Assembly: GCF_043944905.1 (NCBI RefSeq)
Contig: NZ_JBIMSN010000116.1
Coordinates: 1-64,000, forward strand
DNA: 64,000 nt
From: Antrihabitans spumae
Lineage (GTDB): Bacteria; Actinomycetota; Actinomycetes; Mycobacteriales; Mycobacteriaceae
Direction of reading: 5' to 3'
The position numbers and the translations under genes were made by a program. Under the pieces are notes generated by a model. It saw nothing but the letters and a program-made list of their open reading frames with translations, was not told the DNA's origin and searched no databases. Positions 28,006 through 36,951 of this stretch are shown here, in pieces; position 1 is the first letter of the stretch, and each line of letters begins with the position of its first letter.

Positions 28006-28037
28006 TTATCCCCATTGTGGATAACTCCTGTGGATAA
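28006..28037. promoter_or_regulatory. Cluster of DnaA-box sequences
   Basis: Two perfect copies of TGTGGATAA (reverse complement of TTATCCACA) lie at 28016-28024 and 28029-28037, 13 bases apart in the same direction. An inverted near-copy TTATCCCCA (one mismatch) is at 28006-28014. They sit in a locally AT-rich pocket after crgA. Their number in 32 bases is well above chance. Confidence 0.65.
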
Positions 28038-28467
28038 CTCTGTTGTCGAGTGGTCGACGCCCACTTCTGCGATCGCCGTGCTCGGAGTTTCCGGCGTTGC
28101 GCTGGCTATGTGCGCTGTGGCGATACCCACGGATCCGCCTGGCCGAGCCCTCGTTGGACTCGCCGCGATCGGTCTGCTGGTGATGACTGTGATCCGCGCA
28201 CGGCAACGACCACGGCTGGCACTGTTGCCTGGTCGGAGGTTGGCGGTACGCGGCGTGTACCGAAACACGATCTATGCCCACGACGACGTCAGGCAGGCAC
28301 GCATCGTGCGTTATCCGCGCCTCGGACGTCGAATACCGATGCTGGAGGTCGACGTCGCACATGGCGATTCCGACCGGTTGCTGATCTTCAGCAAATGGGA
28401 CCTCGGAACGCATCCAGAAGACGTCCTCGACGCGTTGGTTGCGAACGGCATGGCCCGCCCGACCTAG
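28030..28467 (+). CDS. PH-domain membrane protein
   Basis: A 145-residue protein with two N-terminal transmembrane helices (about residues 15-55) and a bacterial PH-like domain with LALLPGRRLAVRGVYR and LLIFSKWDLGTHPEDVLDAL. It is the counterpart of M. tuberculosis Rv0010c, next to crgA. I prefer the GTG at 28030 to the TTG at 28015; either way the start lies within or beside the DnaA boxes. Function is not established. Its 3' end overlaps the convergent rhomboid gene by four bases. Confidence 0.85.
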   Translation: MDNSVVEWSTPTSAIAVLGVSGVALAMCAVAIPTDPPGRALVGLAAIGLLVMTVIRARQRPRLALLPGRRLAVRGVYRNTIYAHDDVRQARIVRYPRLGRRIPMLEVDVAHGDSDRLLIFSKWDLGTHPEDVLDALVANGMARPT

Positions 28468-29417
28468 CTGTAGCCGAACTCCGACCTCAGTTGGAGCGTG
28501 CGGAGAGCGATGACGACGAGGGCGAACACAGCAACCGCTGCGATCGAACCCCAGCCGATGAGTCGTGCCGACGAACTCGAGGGTCCACCGGTGTTGCCGA
28601 GCCAACCGGGAACGAAGAGCAATCCGGCGGTCGCGGCGGTGCCGGCGGCGAGCCCGCCCATGTGACCCCACAGCGAAATGCCGGGGATCGAGACGCTGAT
28701 GATCACGTTGATCGCGATCAACACGAAGATCGGGCCTGGACTCTGCCGCAGTCGAATCAAAATGATCGCTTGGGCGCCGAACAGACCGTAGATCGCGCCG
28801 GATGCGCCTGCAGTCACAGACAGCGAGTCCTGCAGCGCAAGTGCACCCGCCGCACCGCCGAGCAGTGCGGTCACATACACCGCGACGTACCGACTCCGAC
28901 CAAGGATGTGTTCGACATCGCGACCGATGATGTACAGCGCGAGCATGTTCACGGCAAGGTGAATGGGTCCGAAGTGCAGGAAGCCGCTGCCGATGATCCG
29001 GTAGAACTCGCCCTGGGCAATCCCGCGGGGCCACAACGCCCAGTCGGCGAACAGGCGTGACGGGCTCTGGTTGTTCATCACATCGCTCGACTGCGCTGCC
29101 GTGATCGCGAAGACGATGACGCTGGCGGCAATCAGCACATAGGTCGCGTAAGGAACGAAGGTGCCGCGGGTGGTTGCCCCGGCGATTGTCCGGACCGGAC
29201 GGACATCCCGCTGTCCGGCGCGGACGCAGTCGACACAATGCTGACCGACAGCGGCCGGACGAAGACATTCCGGGCACGCCGGACGATCGCAACGCGTGCA
29301 AGCGAGGGCAGTCGGGCGATTAGGGTGCCGCACACAGACCTGTGACGGCAGCTGTGGTGGCACCCCGGGGCCGGGACCGCCCGGTGGCGGTGGGCCCCAG
29401 CCTCCGGGGGTGTTCAT
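28464..29417 (-). CDS. Rhomboid-family intramembrane serine protease
   Basis: The 317-residue product has a Pro/Gly-rich N-terminus, then a cysteine-rich zinc-binding segment with CTRCDRPACPEC and HCVDC (about residues 40-64), then six or more membrane helices. The catalytic serine is in GASGAIYG (Ser206) on one helix and the catalytic histidine in SLWGHMGGLAAG (His252). The N-terminal B-box-like zinc finger is usual for actinobacterial rhomboids. Substrates are unknown. It is placed between ppiA and the PH-domain gene, as in Rhodococcus relatives. Confidence 0.93.
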   Translation of the reverse strand: MNTPGGWGPPPPGGPGPGVPPQLPSQVCVRHPNRPTALACTRCDRPACPECLRPAAVGQHCVDCVRAGQRDVRPVRTIAGATTRGTFVPYATYVLIAASVIVFAITAAQSSDVMNNQSPSRLFADWALWPRGIAQGEFYRIIGSGFLHFGPIHLAVNMLALYIIGRDVEHILGRSRYVAVYVTALLGGAAGALALQDSLSVTAGASGAIYGLFGAQAIILIRLRQSPGPIFVLIAINVIISVSIPGISLWGHMGGLAAGTAATAGLLFVPGWLGNTGGPSSSSARLIGWGSIAAVAVFALVVIALRTLQLRSEFGYS

Positions 29418-29430
29418 CGAAAGTGTCCGC

Positions 29431-29967
29431 TCAGGCGATGGTGATGCTGTTGATCACGACGGGCTCGACGGGACGGTCACGACGATCGACCTTCGTCGTC
29501 GCGATGTCGTCGATGACCTTCTTTGATTCGGCGTCGACTACCTCACCGAAGATCGTGTGCTTGCGGTTGAGGTGCGGCGTCGGACCGACGGTGACGAAGA
29601 ATTGCGAGCCGTTGGTGCCCGGTCCGGCGTTGGCCATGGCAAGCAGGTACGGCTTGTCGAAACGTAGTTCCGGGTGGAACTCGTCCTTGAACTCGTAGCC
29701 GGGGCCGCCCGCGCCGGTGCCCGTCGGGTCGCCGCCCTGGATCATGAATCCGGAGATGACGCGGTGGAAGACGGCTCCGTCGTAGAACGGTCCGCTGTTT
29801 CCGCCGGAGGCGTTCTGGGTTGTGTAAGCCTTCGAACCGTCGGCCAGGCCGACGAAGTTCTTGACCGTCTCGGGAGCGTGGTTGCCGAAGAGTGCGATCG
29901 TGATGTCGCCTCGATTCGTGTGCAGCGTTGCCGTGGACGTCTGATTCGGTGTGGTCACACCCCACAT
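29431..29967 (-). CDS. ppiA: Cyclophilin-type peptidyl-prolyl cis-trans isomerase
   Basis: Protein-folding catalyst of 178 residues with the cyclophilin core: ATLHTNRGDITIALFGNHAP, FYDGAVFHRVISGFMIQGGD (catalytic FHRV), and GTNGSQFFVT. It lacks a signal peptide, so it is cytosolic. ATG at 29967 (MWGVTTPNQ) was chosen; a GTG three codons later is also possible. Position beside cwsA matches Rv0009. Confidence 0.94.
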   Translation of the reverse strand: MWGVTTPNQTSTATLHTNRGDITIALFGNHAPETVKNFVGLADGSKAYTTQNASGGNSGPFYDGAVFHRVISGFMIQGGDPTGTGAGGPGYEFKDEFHPELRFDKPYLLAMANAGPGTNGSQFFVTVGPTPHLNRKHTIFGEVVDAESKKVIDDIATTKVDRRDRPVEPVVINSITIA

Positions 29968-30048
29968 CGTGCCATGCGCACCCCGCCACGCCGTGGCCCG
30001 ATGCGGAAGTTCCTGCATGCGGCCGAACTGTTGTGCCAAGGTGGAGTG

Positions 30049-30528
30049 ATGATTTTCTCCAAGTCGAGTGCCGTGTCCGCTGATTCGGCGCAAGCTGACG
30101 CCGACTCCGAACTTCTCGCCGAACCCGCGCAGGGACGTTCGTACTCGAGCTCGCTGCGGCTGCTCGGGTCCGGTGCGACAACTCTTGCCCGCGGAACCGG
30201 TGGGCTGGGCTTTCTCCTTGCCCAAACCGTCGGCCAGACGGGCTACTCCCTCGCGAAGAAGGGCCTGGCAAAGGCGCGCGAATCCACGGCCGAACTGAGC
30301 ACCTTCGCCGAGGAAGTCCCCGCGCCGAAGTCGTCGAAGGTGCGGTCACGACTGGTTGCGGGCGGACTCGTCGGTGCCGCCCTCGCTGCAGGTGCCGGCT
30401 TCTTTGCTTGGAGTCGGCGACGCAATTCCCCGCCTCCCGTTGCCGAGGCGCCGCCGACACTCGGACCCTCGTCGAACGGCTCCGCGCCGGCGCAATCGAC
30501 TCAGGCCGAGGTTTCGCACCCTTCGTAG
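30049..30528 (+). CDS. cwsA: CwsA-like cell wall synthesis protein
   Basis: A 159-residue protein with an acidic N-terminus, a central helical region containing GLGFLLAQTVGQTGYSLAKK, one transmembrane helix near the C-terminus (LVAGGLVGAALAAGAGFFAW followed by SRRR) and a Pro/Ser-rich tail. Sequence similarity to mycobacterial CwsA (Rv0008c, 145 residues, partner of CrgA and Wag31) is weak by eye. Topology, length and the position divergent from ppiA all fit. An upstream frame is open but overlaps ppiA, so I use the ATG at 30049. Confidence 0.72.
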   Translation: MIFSKSSAVSADSAQADADSELLAEPAQGRSYSSSLRLLGSGATTLARGTGGLGFLLAQTVGQTGYSLAKKGLAKARESTAELSTFAEEVPAPKSSKVRSRLVAGGLVGAALAAGAGFFAWSRRRNSPPPVAEAPPTLGPSSNGSAPAQSTQAEVSHPS

Positions 30529-30564
30529 CGTCAGGCTGCGCCGTTCTCTCCGGACGCCCGCCTG

Positions 30565-32805
30565 CTAGTCCTTCGCCGACGCCAGCTTCGACGGCCACCA
30601 GATGAATTTGCCGATGTCGTGCGCAAGGGCGGGCACAAGGATGCTGCGGACGATGATCGTGTCCAGCAGCACGCCGAATGCAACGGCGAAGCCGAGTTCG
30701 GCGAGGAACACCAGCGGCATGACTCCCAGCACCGCGAAAGTTGCGGCAAGGACGATGCCCGCAGAGGTGATCACACCGCCGGTGACCGACAGACCTCGCC
30801 TGATCCCTTCGCGTGTGCCGTGGACCGCAGTTTCTTCGCGCACCCTCGTCATCAGGAAGATGTTGTAGTCGATTCCGAGCGCGACGAGGAACACAAACGC
30901 GAACAGTGGGAACGATTGGTCGGCGCCCGCGAAGTCGAAGATGTGGCTGAACGCGAAACCGCTGACGCCGAGCGCCGCGGCGAACGAGATGACGACCGAG
31001 AGAATCAACAGAATCGGCGCGACCAGTGCTCGCAACAACACTGCGAGGACGATGAAGATCACGACGAGCACGATCGGGATAATCAGATTTCGGTCGTGGA
31101 TCGCTGCGTCCTGAACGTCGAGAGATGCAGCCGACGACCCGCCGACCAGCGCATCCGCGTCTGGAAGTCCGTGTAGTGCCGATCGCAGTCTTTCGATTGT
31201 CTGCAGCGCTTCCGGTGAATCGTAGGAGTCGGTCAGCGTTGCATTGATGACCGTGCGTCCGTTGATCGGCTGCACCTGCAGGTTCGAGGGTGGGCACTGC
31301 GGCTCTCCCGAGGCGGCAGGTGGACCGCCTGCAGGCAGTTGCTTCGCCAGTTCTGCGAGTTTGACGACGTCGACCTGGTAGCAGATAGCGCCCGGCTTGG
31401 TGGAGATGCCTTCGACGGTGCCTGCCGTCCGAATCACTTCGTCGGCAGCCGCAGCGTTGGCAACGATCACAGCCGGTGCGCCAACCCCCTTGTCGAACTT
31501 GGAGTCGTAAATCTGTTGGCCGACAACGGCAGCGGGTTCATTGGTGAAACTTTCCTCGACCGTCAGACCGCTGGTGTCGAGCATCCCGATGCCGAAGATT
31601 CCGATGATGAGGACGGCCGTGGCACCGATCCACGCCGGTCGACGGCGGGTGACCACGGCTTCCGAGACGCGGCCCCACATGCCGTGTGTCGAGATGTCGA
31701 CCTGATGGTCGGTCTTCGGCTTGCGCGGCCAGAACACCCAGCGACCGGCAGCAGCCAACGAGACCGGCAGGAAGGTCATCATGACGACGACCGTGCAGAC
31801 GATGCCGATCGCCGCGACGGGTCCGAGCCCCTTGTTCGAGTTCAGCTCGGAGAACAGCAGACACAGAAGTCCTGCGGTGACCGTCGCGGCCGAGGCAAAG
31901 ATTGCCCCTGCGGACTCCTTCCAGGCGACGATCATCGCGTCGAACCGATTCTCGTATTCGTGCAGTTCTTCGCGATATCGAGAGATCAGCAGCAGCGCGT
32001 AATCGGTCCCTGCTCCGAGCACAAGGACCGACAGAATGCCCTGACTCTGCCCGTTGAGCGTGAGGACCTCGTGTTTGGCGAGGTAGTAGATGACGAGGGA
32101 CGCGAGGCCCAGCGCAAGGACGGCACCGAGGATCGGAAAGATCCACAGCACGGGCGATCTGTAGACGAACAACAGGATCAGAATCACGACGAGCAGGGCG
32201 GCACCGAGCAACGCACCGTCGAGCCCCTCGAACGAGTCGATGAACGCAACGAGTAGGCCGGCTGGACCAGCCGGGTGAACAGTCAGACCTTCGCGATCTG
32301 CTACTGCCTCTTCGGCCGCGGCCACCACGGCCTTCTCGGCTATGGACAGCTCTGCACCGTTGATGACGACACCGTCTTCTTTGGCGACCAGCGGAACAAA
32401 GAGATTTGCCGTGGTCTGCGGATTGTCGTCGGAGTACTGCGGCGCCGCCAAGGCGGGCTTGTCGACACCGGGCACCTCGGCAACGGCGCGTTGCGCGGCA
32501 CCGATCGCCGCTCGGTCCTCGTCTGTCAGTCCCGAAGTACGTTGAAAGACAACGAAACCCGGAATGCTCTCGACGTTCAGGAACGTCGCGGCCTCGTCAC
32601 CGGCTCTAGTGGACTCGGCCGACCCGGGCAGGAACGACGCGTTGTCGTTCTTCTGTACCTCGGCGAGCTTGCCCTGATACGAGCCGCCAAATCCACCGGC
32701 GAGAAATGATGCGATAGCCACGGCGATGATCGCGAACACCGGCCATCGCCGCGGGATGCGGTGCGTACCCGACGCGGCCTGGTCGGTCTCGATCTGCTCC
32801 GACAT
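30565..32805 (-). CDS. MMPL/RND-family transporter
   Basis: A 746-residue polytopic protein with a duplicated RND layout: N-terminal helix, a soluble loop, five to six helices including GAGTDYALLLISRYREEL, a second loop, and five to six helices including ALGIDYNIFLMTRVREE. The Asp-Tyr pairs in these two motifs are the proton-relay residues of MMPL proteins. Members export lipids or drugs; the length of about 750 suits the shorter MMPL class rather than the large mycobacterial lipid exporters. It stands alone on the minus strand, so the substrate cannot be inferred. Confidence 0.92.
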   Translation of the reverse strand: MSEQIETDQAASGTHRIPRRWPVFAIIAVAIASFLAGGFGGSYQGKLAEVQKNDNASFLPGSAESTRAGDEAATFLNVESIPGFVVFQRTSGLTDEDRAAIGAAQRAVAEVPGVDKPALAAPQYSDDNPQTTANLFVPLVAKEDGVVINGAELSIAEKAVVAAAEEAVADREGLTVHPAGPAGLLVAFIDSFEGLDGALLGAALLVVILILLFVYRSPVLWIFPILGAVLALGLASLVIYYLAKHEVLTLNGQSQGILSVLVLGAGTDYALLLISRYREELHEYENRFDAMIVAWKESAGAIFASAATVTAGLLCLLFSELNSNKGLGPVAAIGIVCTVVVMMTFLPVSLAAAGRWVFWPRKPKTDHQVDISTHGMWGRVSEAVVTRRRPAWIGATAVLIIGIFGIGMLDTSGLTVEESFTNEPAAVVGQQIYDSKFDKGVGAPAVIVANAAAADEVIRTAGTVEGISTKPGAICYQVDVVKLAELAKQLPAGGPPAASGEPQCPPSNLQVQPINGRTVINATLTDSYDSPEALQTIERLRSALHGLPDADALVGGSSAASLDVQDAAIHDRNLIIPIVLVVIFIVLAVLLRALVAPILLILSVVISFAAALGVSGFAFSHIFDFAGADQSFPLFAFVFLVALGIDYNIFLMTRVREETAVHGTREGIRRGLSVTGGVITSAGIVLAATFAVLGVMPLVFLAELGFAVAFGVLLDTIIVRSILVPALAHDIGKFIWWPSKLASAKD

Positions 32806-32918
32806 CGGGGCTCCGTTCGCTCACATTACTGCCGGCTACCAATTGCTGCTCGACGCACTTTCGACGCAAACACTAACCGGACATACCGACAGTCGGTGCG
32901 GCGACGACACTTGCCTAC

Positions 32919-33755
32919 ATGGACGCGATGGCTAACCCAACTTTCGGAGCTGATCTCGATCTCGATGCCTATTTCGCACGGATCGGCTACTCGGGATCTC
33001 GAACGCCGACCGTTGCGACACACGGCGCCATCGCCTACGCGCACGCAACGACGATCGCGTTCGAAAACCTCGATCCGTTTCTCGGGATACCCGCCCGCCT
33101 GGACGTCGCCTCGCTGCAACGCAAACTTGTCGGCAGCCGACGCGGCGGGTATTGCTTCGAGCAGAACGGGCTACTGCTGGAGGTGCTCGAAAAGCTGGGA
33201 TTCGACGTCACACCCCTTGCCGCGCGCGTGTTGTGGTCAGGCGAACTCGACGCTGTGCCGAAGCGGTCGCACATGTTGTTGCGTGTCGACGTCGACGATC
33301 GACCGTGGATTGTCGACGTCGGTTTCGGCGGAATGACGCTGACCGGTGTGCTGCGTCTGGAGCGCGACGTCGAACAGGCGACACCACACGAACCGTTCCG
33401 CTTGATCGACATCGACGGCGACTACGCGATGCAGGCAAAGGTCCGCGGCACCTGGAAGACGACGTACCGGTTCGACCTGCAGCGGCAGTATCGCGTCGAC
33501 TACATTGCGACGAACTGGTACCTCTCGACCTCGCCCGAATCGGGTTTCGTGCAAGGTTTGATGCTCGCCCGCCCGGCCGCCGACTGCCGTTTTGCACTCA
33601 ACGGTCGCAGGTTGGCTATCCACCATCTCGACGGTCCGACAGAGCGAACCGAGTTCACGACCGCTGCCGGACTGATCGAGTGTCTGGAGGAAACCTTCCT
33701 GGTCCAGCTGCCTGATTGGCGACCGCTCGAAACGGCCTTCGACCGGCTGACGTAG
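32919..33755 (+). CDS. nat: Arylamine N-acetyltransferase
   Basis: Cytosolic enzyme that acetylates arylamines and hydrazines from acetyl-CoA. The 278-residue product has the active-site cysteine in RRGGYCFEQN (Cys79), His118 in KRSHMLLRV and Asp133 in IVDVGFGG, the full catalytic triad of the family, and normal length. Start ATG at 32919 or the ATG three codons later; no clear Shine-Dalgarno is present. It diverges from the MMPL transporter. Confidence 0.95.
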   Translation: MDAMANPTFGADLDLDAYFARIGYSGSRTPTVATHGAIAYAHATTIAFENLDPFLGIPARLDVASLQRKLVGSRRGGYCFEQNGLLLEVLEKLGFDVTPLAARVLWSGELDAVPKRSHMLLRVDVDDRPWIVDVGFGGMTLTGVLRLERDVEQATPHEPFRLIDIDGDYAMQAKVRGTWKTTYRFDLQRQYRVDYIATNWYLSTSPESGFVQGLMLARPAADCRFALNGRRLAIHHLDGPTERTEFTTAAGLIECLEETFLVQLPDWRPLETAFDRLT

Positions 33756-33777
33756 GCGAGCTGGACGACGGAACCTG

Positions 33778-34581
33778 CTACCGACTGACCGCCTTCTGAT
33801 ACCTGTAGATGGCCAACGGCACGAAGATGACGAGCAGCAGCACAATCCACAGCAGAGTCGCCGCGATCGGATTCTGCATCGGCCACGCGTCCGACACTTG
33901 CATCGCAGAGTTGGTGTTGCCGAACAGTTCTCGCGCCGCCTGTGTCAGCGCCGACACCGGATTCCAGTCGGCTATCGCCTTCAGCACAGTCGGGAAACGC
34001 GAGCTGTCCACAAAGGTGTTCGCGACGAACGTGAGCGGAAAGATGATCATGAAGGTCGCGTTGTTGAACACCTCGGGGGTGCGGATCCACAACCCGACCA
34101 CCGCCATCACCCAGGACACGGCGTAGGCGAACAGCACAAGCAGTCCGAACGCCGCGAGTGCTTCGAGCAACGACGTTCTTACTCGCCATCCCACGAGCAA
34201 GCCGGTCAGCGACATCACGATCAGGCTGATCACGTTGATGATGATGTCGCTCGTCGTGCGTCCGACCAGCACGGCCGCGGGTGACATCGGCAGTGAGCGG
34301 AAGCGGTCGATGATGCCCTTCTGCAGATCCTCGGCGAGGCCGAGACCGGTGAAGGTGCTGCCGAAAATCACTGTCTGCGTGAAGATTCCGGCGATCAGGA
34401 ACTCTCGATAGGAGATGCCCTCCATCGGGATGACGCTGCCGAAGACGTAGGCGAACAACAGGACGAACATGATCGGCGAGAGCACCGTGAACACAAGCAG
34501 GTCAGGCACTCGTTTGATCTTGATGACGTTGCGTTTGGCGATCGTGAGGCCGTCGACCGCCGCCATCTGTATCGCGTTCAT
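33778..34581 (-). CDS. ABC-2 type drug exporter permease (DrrB-like)
   Basis: A 267-residue membrane protein with six helices and the ABC-2 signature region around GLGLAEDLQKGIIDRFRSLPMSPAAVLVGR. It overlaps by ATGA with the upstream ATPase gene and forms the permease of that exporter, most like daunorubicin-resistance DrrB proteins. The last residues KAVSR and the WIVLLLVIFVPLAIYRY helix are intact. Confidence 0.92.
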   Translation of the reverse strand: MNAIQMAAVDGLTIAKRNVIKIKRVPDLLVFTVLSPIMFVLLFAYVFGSVIPMEGISYREFLIAGIFTQTVIFGSTFTGLGLAEDLQKGIIDRFRSLPMSPAAVLVGRTTSDIIINVISLIVMSLTGLLVGWRVRTSLLEALAAFGLLVLFAYAVSWVMAVVGLWIRTPEVFNNATFMIIFPLTFVANTFVDSSRFPTVLKAIADWNPVSALTQAARELFGNTNSAMQVSDAWPMQNPIAATLLWIVLLLVIFVPLAIYRYQKAVSR

Positions 34582-35576
34582 CGGCTGTACTCCTTGCTTG
34601 TCGCGATCTGGTCTTCGTCGTCGCCGCCGGTCTTTGCTTCGGCCTCGTGGCCGGTCAGGGAGAGGAACACGTCGTCGAGCGTCGGTCTGCGCAGGCCGAC
34701 ATCGCGCACCTTGATACCGCTGGCATTCAGTCGAGCCAACGCGTCGGCCAACGCGACCGCACCGTCGGATACCGGCACCGTGAGTTGCCGAGCGTTGGTG
34801 TCGGTCTTGATCTCACCAACGGCGAAGCCGGTCAACGTTTCCCGCGCGGTGCCGAGGTCAGCCGGATCGACGACGGTGAGTTCGATTCGCTCGCCACCGA
34901 TTTGATCCTTCAATTGGTCGGCCGTGCCCAACGCGATCACCTTGCCGTGATCGACAACTGCGATCTTGTCTGCGAGGCGATCGGCTTCTTCCATGTACTG
35001 CGTCGTCAACAGCAGGGTTGTGCCACCGGCGACCAGTTCTTCGATGACGTCCCACAGCCCGATGCGGGCGCGGGGGTCGAGACCCGTTGTCGGTTCGTCG
35101 AGGAACAGCACGGGAGGGTCGGCGACCAGCGCTCCCGCGAGGTCGAGCCTGCGTCGCATACCACCGGAGTAGTCCTTCACCGGACGATCGGCAGCGTGTG
35201 CCAATTCGAAGCGGTCCAAAAGTTCGCGGGCGCGGACCTTCGCCCGTTTGGTGCCGAGGTGATAAAGCCGCCCGACCATCTCGAGGTTCTCGGCACCCGT
35301 CAAATACTCGTCGACGGCCGCGTATTGGCCTGATGCTCCGATGTGGGCGCGCAGTTGGCGTGCCTGCTTCACGACGTCGAACCCAGCTACCTCAGCGTGG
35401 CCGGAATCGGGTTTGAGGAGGGTGGTCAGCACTCGAACCGTGGTGGTTTTACCCGCGCCGTTCGGGCCGAGCAGCCCGAAGACGGTGCCTTCGGGGACGG
35501 TCAGTTCCATGCCGTCGAGAGCGACTACATTCCCGTATCGCTTGACCAGGCCTTCGGCCACAATCGCGTCGGTCAT
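34578..35576 (-). CDS. ABC exporter ATP-binding protein (DrrA-like)
   Basis: A 332-residue ATPase with Walker A GPNGAGKTTT, the ABC signature YSGGMRRRLDLA, Walker B VLFLDEPTTGLD and a C-terminal DrrA-type domain (VGLRRPTLDDVFLSLTG). The ATG at 35576 follows GAAGGAA; the frame is open further out but without support. It is paired with the next permease gene, exporting an unknown hydrophobic compound. Confidence 0.94.
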   Translation of the reverse strand: MTDAIVAEGLVKRYGNVVALDGMELTVPEGTVFGLLGPNGAGKTTTVRVLTTLLKPDSGHAEVAGFDVVKQARQLRAHIGASGQYAAVDEYLTGAENLEMVGRLYHLGTKRAKVRARELLDRFELAHAADRPVKDYSGGMRRRLDLAGALVADPPVLFLDEPTTGLDPRARIGLWDVIEELVAGGTTLLLTTQYMEEADRLADKIAVVDHGKVIALGTADQLKDQIGGERIELTVVDPADLGTARETLTGFAVGEIKTDTNARQLTVPVSDGAVALADALARLNASGIKVRDVGLRRPTLDDVFLSLTGHEAEAKTGGDDEDQIATSKEYSR

Positions 35577-35705
35577 CTTGTTCCTTCGCTGGTGCTGTTT
35601 CGGATATCGGTTGGTCGCTTGTCCACTCGCCGAGGGTAGGTCGGCAGTACTCGAAGCGCACATGAATTAGGACTGGAGTAACTGTCACGGTTCATCGGTT
35701 TCGCC

Positions 35706-36926
35706 TCAGTCCGGAAGCATCGGGACGGTCATGCCCTGGTCGCGGCCGATCAGCACCGCTTTGGTTACCGCGGCCGACCCGAACCGATCCCGCAGCGAAT
35801 CGATGGTGCAGTCGAGCGACCCGTTCGAATCGGCATCGAAAGGCAGGGCCAGCTGAATTGCGTTGTCGTCGTCGAGGTTGCTCAACGACAAGCCGATCAG
35901 TGTGCAGCCACGTTCGGCGATGAGTGGCAGTGCGTCGTCGAGCAGTCCTCGAGCCACCTGCAGGATCAGGTCGTTGCGCGCGGTCGGTTCGAACACCGTG
36001 CGAGATCGCGTCGCTCTGGTGAAGTCGTCGAACCGCAACCGCAACACGATCGTTCGAGTAACCCGGTGTGCGGCCCGTAGCCGCTTGCCCAGCCGCTCGA
36101 CGATTCCGACGACGATCGCGTCGAGTTCGGCGGGTGGTCTTGGTCTGCGTCCGATTGCCCGCTGCGATCCGATCGATCGTCGCCGTTTGCCGACCTGCAC
36201 GTGTCGTGGATCCCGCGCCCACGACAGCGCGTAGAGATGCCGCGACGACGCCTGCCCCAGGATCGACGACAACGCGGATTCGTTGCGTTCCGCGATCTGC
36301 CCGACCGTTCGAATGCCGTGCTCGTGCAAGTTCTTCGCCGTGACGGCGCCGACACCCCACAGCCGCTCGACCGGTAGCGGGTGCAGAAACTCGAGCTCTG
36401 TTTCCGGCGGCACCAACAACAGTCCGTCCGGCTTGCCGACCGCACTCGCGACCTTCGCCAAGAACTTGGTTCGGGCGATGCCTACCGTGATCGGCAGCCC
36501 GACCTCGTCGCGAACCCTCTTCCGCAGCTTCTCCGCGATGTCGGACGGCGAGCCCGCGATCTTGCGCAACCCACCGACGTCCAGGAAGGCTTCGTCCACC
36601 GATATGCCCTCGACCAGCGGCGTCGTGTCGCGAAAGATGTCGAACACCGCCTTGCTTGCTTCGGAGTACGCCGACATCCGAGGCCCGACGACCACTGCCT
36701 GCGGACACAATCGCAACGCCTCTCGACCGTTCATCGGCGACCGCACCCCGAAAGCTTTGGCCTCGTAACTCGCAGCGAGAACGACTCCCCCGCCGACCAG
36801 CACCGGACGACCCCGCAACGTCGGATCGTCGCGCTGTTCGACAGAGGCATAGAACGAATCGAGATCCGCGTGCAGGATCGTCGCCTCGGTGCGCGGAACA
36901 GCTGGATGGGAAATCGACACGAACAT
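35706..36926 (-). CDS. dinB: DNA polymerase IV (DinB, Y family)
   Basis: Error-prone translesion polymerase of 406 residues: catalytic carboxylates in HADLDSFYASVE (Asp21, Asp23) and GISVDEAFLD (Asp111, Glu112), a helix-hairpin-helix thumb, a little-finger domain, and near residue 360 a QLALPF motif that should bind the sliding clamp. The start ATG at 36926 lies inside a LexA-like palindrome. A small gene ends 25 bases upstream on the same strand and may be cotranscribed. Confidence 0.94.
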   Translation of the reverse strand: MFVSISHPAVPRTEATILHADLDSFYASVEQRDDPTLRGRPVLVGGGVVLAASYEAKAFGVRSPMNGREALRLCPQAVVVGPRMSAYSEASKAVFDIFRDTTPLVEGISVDEAFLDVGGLRKIAGSPSDIAEKLRKRVRDEVGLPITVGIARTKFLAKVASAVGKPDGLLLVPPETELEFLHPLPVERLWGVGAVTAKNLHEHGIRTVGQIAERNESALSSILGQASSRHLYALSWARDPRHVQVGKRRRSIGSQRAIGRRPRPPAELDAIVVGIVERLGKRLRAAHRVTRTIVLRLRFDDFTRATRSRTVFEPTARNDLILQVARGLLDDALPLIAERGCTLIGLSLSNLDDDNAIQLALPFDADSNGSLDCTIDSLRDRFGSAAVTKAVLIGRDQGMTVPMLPD

Positions 36927-36934
36927 ATGTTCGC
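36919..36934. promoter_or_regulatory. LexA/SOS-box-like palindrome over the dinB start
   Basis: ACGAACATATGTTCGC contains the perfect 14-base palindrome CGAACATATGTTCG and matches the known actinobacterial SOS box TCGAAC-N4-GTTCGA at all but the outermost bases. It covers the dinB ATG, so LexA could block elongation or a promoter close by. Confidence 0.65.
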
Positions 36935-36951
36935 ATCCGGTACCGACAGAT

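Noticed and set aside
28006..28037. DnaA boxes considered as the chromosomal origin itself
   Set aside because: Only three boxes are present and dnaA, dnaN and gyrase genes are not in the window; a secondary DnaA site is the safer reading.
28006..29301. A 431-codon minus-strand frame over the PH-domain and rhomboid genes
   Set aside because: It shows Arg/His-rich low-quality sequence, whereas the rhomboid frame holds the catalytic Ser and His.
35692..36936. A second long minus-strand frame over dinB
   Set aside because: It is Arg/Gly-rich in composition and out of frame with the conserved polymerase motifs.
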